Shown here: positions 56,566 to 64,000 of the stretch, piece after piece
Position numbering within the stretch: the first letter of the stretch is position 1
Layout of the letters: the number at the start of each line of letters is the position of its first letter
NCBI GenBank assembly: GCA_048772705.1
Contig: JBLWGC010000173.1
Coordinates: forward strand, 62,001-126,000
From: Leidyana gryllorum EB-2025a
Lineage: Eukaryota; Apicomplexa
Length of the DNA stretch: 64,000 bases
Direction of reading: 5' to 3'
Position numbers and translations under genes: made by a program
Notes under the pieces: generated by a model
Seen by the model: the letters and a program-made list of their open reading frames with translations, nothing else
Databases searched by the model: none
What the model was told of the DNA's origin: nothing

Positions 56566-57192
56566 TCAATTGGGGGCTATTTCTCCCAACTCCTGTTCTC
56601 CTGGCTTCGAGACTTGAGTGGCTCCGTTCGGGACAACCTCGTCAGCACGACTGAAATATGCATCTAACTCGTTATCCAATCTGTAGAAGACCACCGTGAT
56701 TGAGACACTTGAGCATCCGATGAGGTATCATACCTCTGTTTTTGTACGTCGTCGCCCATGTAAGCATCCAACTGCGCATCAAGCTCGGAAGTGGTGACAG
56801 TGCGACCTCCTCCACGGCCTCCACGACGTCCACCTCGGCCCCGCCTGTTGTTGTTATCTTGACGCTGCATCCGATTTTGTTGCTGGTTGGAAGTGCCTGG
56901 TGCTTGACGCTGTAGTCTTCGGGTATTGGCAATCCTCGGACGGTTCTGAACTGCAAGATTCGCCCGGTGTCCGGTAGGCCCAGCAGCGAGGGCGCGTCCT
57001 CGTCGACCACCCCGTCCGGCTTTATTGACAGCACCCAAGGCGTGTCTTCGAAGCTGCTCGTATTGTCGCATGAGCACCTCTTGGTTCCGTAGGACAGTGT
57101 TCAGAGTTACGTTATCTCCTCCACTTCTGCGTTTAGCCAGGTTGGGTCGCGGGCGATTATCCACCTTCCTTAAGGCTGAGCGGCGAACCATG
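56566..57192 (-). CDS. FoP-tail Arg/Gly-rich protein (CHTOP/ALYREF-like)
   Basis: A protein of about 190 residues, very rich in Arg, Gly, Asn and Gln. It ends in the FoP (friend of PRMT) duplication: an RGG block (GRGGRRGGRGGGR), then ELDAQLDAYM, and, after a 52-base intron, a second copy LDNELDAYFSRADE. In CHTOP and ALYREF this tail binds the TREX mRNA-export complex and PRMT1, and the RGG arginines are methylated. No RRM was found, which favours a CHTOP-like protein over ALYREF. The ATG at 57192 is the first in frame; the frame stays open upstream without an ATG, so a spliced upstream start is possible. A role in mRNA export is inferred. Confidence 0.72.
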
Positions 57193-57331
57193 TACGCAAA
57201 AGCTTGAAATCCTGCTCTCACCTTGAACAGTTTTCCGCGGGGCACGCGCCATACTCGATTATCTATCGGACCGGGGGCTGTCCAATGACTGTTTTCCACT
57301 GCCGGAAAATTCCCTGGAAAAAAATTCTGCA
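57193..57331. other. Divergent 5' region, FoP / EDRF1-like genes
   Basis: A 139-base interval between divergent starts. An A7 run at 57318-57324 ends seven bases before the plus-strand ATG. The minus frame remains open here, so this could contain the true 5' coding exon of the FoP gene. Confidence 0.4.
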
Positions 57332-60300
57332 ATGCTGAAATGTAGCTCCAAGGTGCAAGCACCCCTGGTTTATCCGCCAGGCTACGAGCCGTTCAGACGT
57401 AATAATGGGAGTTTGTCGAGCCTGCAATTCTTCCCTTTGTATGGGGACCGTACGATCTGGACAGATTGCTCCCCTCCAACTTTGCCAAATCGGCCAACTC
57501 GCGATCCCTTTGACGACCCTGACATATTTGAGCGTAGTCGATCGACAATTCTGACAAGCATCAAGACCTTTTCAGAGCTGATAAGGTGGGAATGATGGCA
57601 GTGTCCTTGTGTGGATACCTCACTCTGCAGTCTGCCCACTGCACAACGTAACAAGCAAGTGTGTTTCCTCTTAAAGAAGACGGAACATACCTTGGAAGTC
57701 CATGAGGGCGACCCTGATCGGGTGCTTGATGCTGAAGCCTTGTTATTGGCTCGAACGCAGAGTGCTCCGCCCATAACGAGGGAGAGGGGTGCAAAAGGGG
57801 GCGAAGCCATACCGCTTCCGGACGGACCTCAATGGCCGAAGGGAGCTAGTGTCCAGAACAATGTCATTGACTCACTCCTGAAGGCGGCCAAACGCAAGGT
57901 TCGTCCTCGTGAGGTAAATTTCGGGCCTTTTAAGTTGATGCTGGGTGGCGATGACGAAAGCGTGTGTGTGCACACACGCGATATAATTACTCATCCGATC
58001 AATGATGCTGCCATTGAGGGTACAGTAATGGTGTCTAAATTGAACGAAATGAGCGGACGTCAACCGTCAAAGTCAGATTTGTGGGTACAGGTAATGGGTT
58101 GTCGTGGGGTTGTTTTTGTACTTATCTCTGTTTCACGGCACAGGGGACACTTACTGGCGCCTCTATGGTTGCGATTTGTCAGTCTGACGGTATGTCGGCG
58201 ACTGTGGTACCGTTGAATTCGTTGGTGGAACCGACGGATGCGAGTGCAATATTAACGAAAGGCATCGAATTGATCGAGTTTTTGGATCGTGCATGTCAGC
58301 CTGGCAAGTCATACTGGTTGTATAAGGCGCGGGAAGCAACGGTGGCGGCTTTGTTGGATGTGTCACAGTCTGCCGGGACGAGTGGGGTAGAGCCATGGTT
58401 AACGATTGGGATGAACTGTCTGAACGCGGTTGTGGAGTTGAGCACATTGATGAGGAGGTGCATATTGCTATCGAAGCGTCAGCAATTGCGAGAAGTTCAA
58501 ACCGCATTGATAAGCCGCGGGCTGACAGCTGTCAATTCAGTAGTTAGTTCTTCAACCAAGGCAAAGGATCTGAAAGTGGCTTTACTTGCTGCGCGAGTGC
58601 AGATGAAGCTGGATTACCTGTCGGAAGTTTTCGAGGGTATACCTGCTGTAACAACCATCCCACCAACTACTACTACCAGCCCACCAGTGACAAGTCGACG
58701 AAAACGCAAGGGAGACGTGGCAGGGAGCGGTGGAAGCCAGACGAGTACTGGGCCTGGCAAGACACAGAGGGGGGCGGGAGATCAAGCAATTGTGCCTACA
58801 ACAGTGACTCCGCCTATTGAGGTGCTGATAGACATAGTAGAGGAGGTGACGAAGTTGTTGGAGGGTATTGATGGGTCGGCAGATGCTTGGCATCTGTGGC
58901 GCTGTGACGCGTTATTGCGTACAGCAGAATATGTTTGTACCTTATCGGCAAGGTTACGTGCCCGTGAGGTACTTCAGTTGGCTGTGGTACGGCAGAGCGA
59001 GCATTTGGCGGAAGTGGTGGCCGACACATTGACTGTATTTTTGGGCGCCCGAGTAATGGCCTTCAATCGGGTGATGCGAATTATTTGGCAGATTGATGCG
59101 TGGACTCGTCCTTTGCTGGATAAGGCGTTGGAGGAGCGTCGTGAGGAGTTGCATTTGTTTGCTCTGTCGGTATTGACGCGCGAGTGTTTGGGTATGGGAT
59201 TGTTTCTCGCGACTATGCAGTCATTGTCGTCGTCCATGACGGCGCCTGTATCATTGGATGTGTATTTGGGGCGCGAAGGGAGAAAGGAGGGTCCGTTTGG
59301 CCGACAGGATTTCCGGAAGCTTTTGCACGAGCGGTTTCACACAGCTCCATTTGCAGAACGTCAGCGAGTGGCTTCGCTTCTTGATCACCTTCACACTGCA
59401 GAAGACGCAGTGTTCGATCCTCGGTTGGTGGAGTTGTTGAGCAGTCGAGACAGTGTTTGGGATTTGGGTGTAGCGCGAGCGGTGCCCCATTTCCTCCGAA
59501 TGTTGAGACGTCTGGATCTCCCTTGCGTCCGAGACCTGTTACACTCTCTGGGAACTATAGAGCACGAGAAAGCGATTGAGACATCGACTTCTCCTGAAGG
59601 AAGTGATTTGCAAATAGCTCGACTTATTTGCTGTTTCTATCTGTGTGCCGTGGCCAAGTCCCCACGGCTGCAACAAGACTTAGCCGCTGAGACCAACGAG
59701 GTGCTCGCCAATATACTTTTGTCTTTATCCAAGGCATTCCAGGCGAGCAGCTCCCATCACAAGCTGAATCTCAACGTCAATTCGCAAAAGGTCTCTCTCT
59801 TCTCTGACCGAAAGCATCTGGCATACATGCGAGCGCTCAAGTGTGGTGCGATAGCCAGTCAGCTCGCGCCTCTCAGATCAGCTCCCTCACTCGATAAGAT
59901 GACAGCTGAGCAAACCGCAATATCGCAACTCTGCAAAGGCCGCTCGCTATCAATCGGACCTTCAGTCCTCCCATGGCAGCCCCCGACCATCAGTAACAAT
60001 GAGATCCGTGCGGCTCTCCCCCGTCTGGTGGTCGCTCGCAGGGCATATGCCGCCTTGGCTCTCGGCGTGGACATCAATCAATATCTCCCGTATCAAAACA
60101 CTCTGATGACCGGAGAGGAAAAGCTCGTGGATGACACCACGCCGACGACCAAAGCGACGAGCACTGAACATTCATCTGAGACTGCGGCCTCAGAGAGTGA
60201 CAGCAGTAGTTCAAGCGGTATCGTGGCCGTCACTCAGCAGCGTTCAGGATTGGAGAGAACCCGAACCCATCGCGGCAGAAATTCGCCCGTCTCCTCTTCA

Positions 60301-61155
60301 TCTTCGGTCTCGACGGAAGATCCGAGCCTGGCAGTTGGACTGATAGTTGAGAAATTGTCAGCACACATCCGTGACAACAATTCCCCGTCGTCCCCGCTCA
60401 CTGCAGCCGACACTCTTCTCAGCCCTTTCTTGGCACCCGCGTTGAGAATCGCTTTTCTGAATGAGGGCAACGTGTCGCTGACGGAGGGCCTCCGCGAAGG
60501 TCCTGTCCTCAGCAACGAGCGGGATCTGAGTCGGATTGCGGTAAGCAGTTTGCGGACGGCGAAGGATCTGTTTGCCACCATCAATGAGGGCAAAGAGGCG
60601 GCTGTTTGCAATTACTACTTGGGTCGAATCTGTAGTCGAGCCTGGCAAGAAGTCCCAGTGAATTTGGAGAAGGCGTTGGGGTACCTGGAGGCTGCTACAA
60701 GAGAGTTCAATCCTCGTGAGTGCGCACAGGACTTCTGCAACAGCACCCGAGTGACGTTCCAACTCCTGGCGGCTGCAGCCGATACCGAAACTGAGGTAAT
60801 CAACGCGCTGTCGATGGGTTTGGGGATTGAGATGTTATTGACGTCTTTGAAACAAGAAGTTCATCTGAACGATGGCTGGAACTCGGACATACGGAAGCGC
60901 GCTGCTCAGTTAGCAGTGAAACTCCTGAAAATGCGTTCGAGGAAAACTACTGTGCTTAACTCATTTCGGCGTAGTAAACCCTTTCAAGGCGTCACGCAAA
61001 ACCACAGTCTTGAGGATCTCAAAGCGATTTGCAGGTTGTGGCTGAGTGTGGCTGATGAGAGTAGGCTGAAAGAGCTATGTACTGCTCTGTTGAGGAGTGG
61101 CCAAATTGCTGAGGTGATCGCAAAAGTCACCCCAAGAGACCAAAAGAAACATTAA
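57332..61155 (+). CDS. EDRF1-like large protein
   Basis: About 1,240 residues in three exons; the introns are near 57590-57632 and 58090-58142. N-terminal features are PPGYEPFRRN, IWTDCSPPTL, FGPFKLMLGGDDESV and, after the second intron, MVAICQSDGMSATVVPL and FLDRACQPGKSYWLYKA. This order resembles the N-terminal region of erythroid differentiation-related factor 1 and its plant relatives. A long helical body follows with low-complexity Ser/Thr breaks, then a TPR-like helical repeat (AAVCNYYLGRICSRAW; LEKALGYLEAATREF) as in the C-terminal half of EDRF1. The function of this family outside animals is unknown. There is no signal peptide or catalytic motif. Codons in the 58200-59500 part favour TTG leucine, unlike the later CTC-rich part. 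Alternative: an unrelated helical repeat protein. Confidence 0.5.
57964..57977. repeat. 14-base GT/AC palindrome inside coding sequence
   Basis: GTGTGTGCACACAC is perfectly self-complementary and lies in exon 2 of the EDRF1-like gene, encoding part of SVCVHTRD. It is related to the intergenic CA/TG palindromes but has the arms in the opposite order. Confidence 0.6.
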
Positions 61156-62395
61156 CAGCAACTGAACAAAACATTTCTAGAACAGACCAATAAGTTCTCT
61201 CGCGCCAGCCTTGACGATAACGTAACTCTCGGAACTTCTGCTCAGCCAATGTCGCCCACAGATCCAAATGTTCATTGTTATGAGCTCGAATGGTTATCGG
61301 GTCACCCAAAGTCCTCGTTGTAGGTAACCATCCAAACCACGTCTCACGATCCACTTGGATGGGCGGCTCCGGCGCAGAAGAAGGACCACCCTTCTGATCC
61401 CCACAAGGGGGCATCAAATTCGGGGGAACATTTGTTTTAACTTGTGCTTCGGCAATTACGGTTCCAGCGGCTGCCATAGCAACCACAGCGGCGGCGTCAG
61501 CACCAATCACATCCTCACCATGATCATTGATCAATGGACAAGTCTCGTCGTTGACGCTCGCAACCGACTCTCTTGCGACTTGAGTGGCACTGAGTCGATC
61601 CTCCCAGCGCGGTACAACCTCGTCTTGTGCCTGTAAATTGGGCTTTTGCTTCAACGAGGCTGCCTCTTTGGCTTCGAATTCGGAAGATGTAGCTGACAGT
61701 CCTGCTGCCGCCGCGGCGGCTGGCACGCCTGTCTTCTGTGCCAACAGCAAAGCAACGTCAGAATGAGTAATCGGAGCGGTTACGGAGCAGTGATCTGCCA
61801 GGGTGGCTTTGAAGGTTTTGTTAGATCCCAGCGAAATTTCAGCTGCACCGCCCTCCTCAATCGCTCTCTGTATGTCGCACGATAGGTGCGCATACCGTGT
61901 ACTCCGGATCTTTCGACCGAATGACTTTAAAAACTCTACCAACATGTTGCTCCTCTCCTCCGCTTCTATGTATTCCTCCACAGCCGCCTGTCCAATGCCA
62001 TGAAGCCATTTCTTCTCAATCACGTAGGCGCCGACTTGTTGAGCCCATTCTTTGGGCGCCCCGCCATGAATGTGCTCGTTTCGCACAAACAAATATACAA
62101 ACCAGTCGCTCTCTAGATCCAACTGGGAAACTTCTGGCGATTCTCTCGCTAACGTGGCCCTTTCCTTCCGACAACTCAGGTCAAAACCGAGGAAAAAGCC
62201 ACCAATGTCTTCCGTGTTAGTCGCCTCAACTGTGCAGGTCAAACTGTGGTCACGTGTTGCCGCTACATCAGCTACACGTGCTGGGTGCCCCATCACCACG
62301 TGTAAGGTACTAGCTATGTAAGTCCCGATTTCTTCCATCGTACGTAGAAAGCTTCTCTTCTCGGCACAACTCGGGATCGTCGGCAACACGCCCAT
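61127..62395 (-). CDS. Unrecognised 422-residue protein
   Basis: An intronless frame. The N-terminal 200 residues look globular (FLRTMEEIGTYIASTLHVVM; SDWFVYLFVRNEHIHGG; YVIEKKWLHGIGQAAVEEYI). Residues 225-310 are alanine-rich and low complexity, and the C-terminus has IRAHNNEHLDLWATLAEQKF. I recognise no family. The ATG at 62395 lies nine bases after an A7 run and 34 bases after the RFC3 stop on the same strand. The frame ends at 61127, overlapping the last 29 bases of the convergent EDRF1-like gene. A spliced, shorter C-terminus is possible, because the last 30 residues (from the YWSVLEMFCSV stretch) are of doubtful quality. Confidence 0.58.
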   Translation of the reverse strand: MGVLPTIPSCAEKRSFLRTMEEIGTYIASTLHVVMGHPARVADVAATRDHSLTCTVEATNTEDIGGFFLGFDLSCRKERATLARESPEVSQLDLESDWFVYLFVRNEHIHGGAPKEWAQQVGAYVIEKKWLHGIGQAAVEEYIEAEERSNMLVEFLKSFGRKIRSTRYAHLSCDIQRAIEEGGAAEISLGSNKTFKATLADHCSVTAPITHSDVALLLAQKTGVPAAAAAAGLSATSSEFEAKEAASLKQKPNLQAQDEVVPRWEDRLSATQVARESVASVNDETCPLINDHGEDVIGADAAAVVAMAAAGTVIAEAQVKTNVPPNLMPPCGDQKGGPSSAPEPPIQVDRETWFGWLPTTRTLGDPITIRAHNNEHLDLWATLAEQKFRELRYRQGWRERTYWSVLEMFCSVAVNVSFGLLG

Positions 62396-62429
62396 CCAGC
62401 CTTGTTTTTTTCAGATCGCCAAATGCAAA

Positions 62430-63804
62430 TCAATGCCGAACACTCAACATCGCAGTTGTAATGAATGCTTCCAAATGGCACAGGTCTTTCACTCCTCCAA
62501 CACTCCGCGAAATCACCCACGACTACCAATCGGGTTGTACCGCACACAACACACACGTGAAGTCACTTACGTAATGCGCAGCTGCCTTGGCCACCAACCC
62601 CCGATGTCGGTCACTGGAACAACGCTGGAGCAACAGCGTCACCATGTACTGCTCACACAATTCAAACCACCCCGTGTGACGACCATTTCATCCTACTCAC
62701 CTCGAGAATAGTCTGCGCATCAACGCACGACACCATGACCTGTCCAAGCAGCTCTCTGATTTCAAGCGTTCTGAAACGAGGAAACAGCCGTTACACCCGA
62801 ATCACCTTGAACCTTCTCCCCCCAACACCGCTTCCCGTCACTCACGCGTTTGCAGCATTTGCAATGTTGACATTGATCACTTTGTCGGTGCAATCGCTCA
62901 CGTGCTGCTTCCAGATAGGCTGTATCGAAGAAACGGGAGGTCGGGAGCCTTTCTTGTTGTAAGCCATTTGACACAGAACCAAAGCAGCTCTCAGGTTACA
63001 CCTTGATGTTTGGACGATGTTTCTCAACAAGTCCCCATCAATCGAGTAGTGCTCCTTCTGGCACACATCCAAAACCACTTTCTGGACCTCAGCGGGTGAG
63101 GGAGCCGGTACCCGAATGCAGTAACAACGACTCTTCAAAGGAGCGATTATCTAGAAACGCAGCTGTGGACGGGCAGGCACGCTTCTTACACACTCACTCC
63201 TGATAGTCGTTCACAGAGCATCACGATACGTGTATTAGCAGTAAACTTCTCCAGAGTTCGGCGCAAACTCGCTTGAGCGGCCATAGTGAGGAGATGTGCT
63301 TCATGAATGACAAATACTACGCGACGACAATAAGAATGATCACAGCACCCTCGAAACTCACCCCTGTACCGCGGCGTTTCTTTCATTTGATGCTGAAACA
63401 AACAAGCAGATGGCTGCGCAGATATCTGCTTGATGACCAGCTGGATCGCCTGTTTGTCCCGTAATCCCAAGTCGCTAGCAAAGACTGTACAAGACCCATT
63501 TCACAGCTTCCCATTAGACCCTCAAGCTCTCACGGTCAGTGTGATATTGCGAGGATCGGATATTGAAAGCCGTTGATGAGTTTTCAAACTCGATCTCATC
63601 AGCTCGCGTCTTCTCCACAGAGTCCCCGAATAAACCTTTTAAGAGACATTTGATACGAGTCTCTTTCCCGGCTCCACTCGGACCATAAAGGATGAGATGG
63701 GGGATGTCCTGCTGTTTGACAAAACGTTGGAGGGTTGCAGTGATGTCAGGATGATAGGACAATTCGTCAAGCGTCTTTGGCTGATAGGAATCCAACCACA
63801 ACAT
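62430..63804 (-). CDS. RFC3: Replication factor C subunit 3
   Basis: A small subunit of the RFC clamp loader, which opens PCNA and places it on primed DNA; about 335 residues in seven exons. Box II, WLDSYQPKTLDELSYH, is followed by the Walker A LILYGPSGAGKETR. After a 48-base intron come LGLRDKQAIQLVIKQI, then VFVIHEAHLLTM (Walker B position), QASLRRTLEKF and CERLSG. The next exon has PLKSRCYCIRVPAPS (sensor and SRC motif) and RCNLRAALVLCQMA. The C-terminal exons give LEIRELLGQVM, YMVTLLLQRCSSDRH and DLCHLEAFITTAM. The RFC3 signature SRC is present. The Walker B position reads HEAH rather than DEAD/EVDK, which suits RFC3/RFC5 divergence and likely weak ATPase activity. The GT-AG introns are about 45-65 bases. 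The last intron contains ACACGTG. Confidence 0.93.
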
Positions 63805-63879
63805 TTGAGATGGAGTCGTTCAATGTAAGAAAAAGGGAGCTCATAATGGAAAGTTTTGAGCAACAAGATGACACAGCCC

Positions 63880-64000
63880 CTAAGCAGATTGACCATCCTC
63901 TTGAGGAGCCTGTTTTTCACTGGTGCCTTCTGATTCCTCGCGCTTCTGGGAAGGTGAAGCCTCCTCAGTCGGTGACCCAGTCTCATCTCGGGCATCGAGG
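63880..64000 (-). CDS. C-terminal fragment of an upstream gene (partial)
   Basis: The last 39 codons of a minus-strand gene entering from the right edge, ending at TAG 63880-63882. The visible sequence is hydrophilic and acidic (DETGSPTEEASPSQKREESE ... QEDGQSA), a disordered tail. The family cannot be identified. The gap to the RFC3 start is 75 bases, the same tight tandem spacing as elsewhere. It was accepted because the alternative frames on both strands are poorer in composition. Confidence 0.5.
   Translation of the reverse strand, partial: LDARDETGSPTEEASPSQKREESEGTSEKQAPQEDGQSA

Noticed and set aside
63639-63995. 118-codon minus frame starting at 63995
   Set aside because: It overlaps RFC3 exon 1 in another frame and its composition is poor; the better reading at this edge is the acidic C-terminal fragment ending at 63880.

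Overview
This window is nuclear DNA from a gene-dense unicellular eukaryote. The evidence is GT-AG introns that are mostly 37-60 bases, and typically eukaryotic proteins: a proteasome beta5 subunit, RFC3, ERCC1, VPS13, a DUS3-type dihydrouridine synthase, IMPACT/YIH1, a Brl1/Brr6 protein and a calcium-activated potassium channel. I see no tRNA, rRNA, transposon or CRISPR array. The combination of a BK-type channel, a Brl1/Brr6 protein, a DUF1765 protein and an LPMO with a mucin-like linker suggests a protist. A compact alveolate such as a perkinsid is possible, but I cannot prove the lineage.

Layout. Positions 1-333 hold the 5' end of proteasome beta5 (-). Positions 701-6663 hold an NT-C2 plus DUF1765 protein (+), followed by a small membrane protein (-), a PP2C phosphatase (+), a PH-like protein (-), an acidic coiled-coil protein (+), an F-box protein (-) and an unrecognised protein (-). 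From 16360 come DUS3 (+), a secreted LPMO-like protein (-), IMPACT (-), a CCHC zinc-knuckle protein (+), an acyltransferase (-), a BK-type channel (-), ERCC1 (-), an unknown protein (+), a triple-KH protein (+), an EME1-like protein (+), a Brl1/Brr6 protein (+) and a mucin-like secreted protein (+). Positions 36612-55150 are one giant VPS13 gene (-). The last 9 kb hold a secreted protein (+), a FoP-tail RNA-export type protein (-), an EDRF1-like protein (+), an unknown protein (-), RFC3 (-) and the C-terminus of another gene (-).

Most genes are unrelated housekeeping functions, so this is not a pathway cluster. Loose themes are DNA repair and replication (ERCC1, EME1-like, RFC3), lipids and membranes (VPS13, acyltransferase, Brl1/Brr6) and RNA handling (KH, FoP, CCHC, DUS3).

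The most striking feature is packing. Same-strand stop-to-start gaps are as small as 6, 12 and 15 bases, and one pair may share an ATGA. One divergent pair of start codons is 11 bases apart. Convergent stop codons are 5, 8, 13 and 22 bases apart, and two convergent pairs may overlap. Many start codons are preceded within about 20 bases by a run of 6-7 A or T, and a CACACGTGTG palindrome recurs in intergenic DNA and introns. Exon boundaries below were inferred by eye from splice signals, frame and family conservation.
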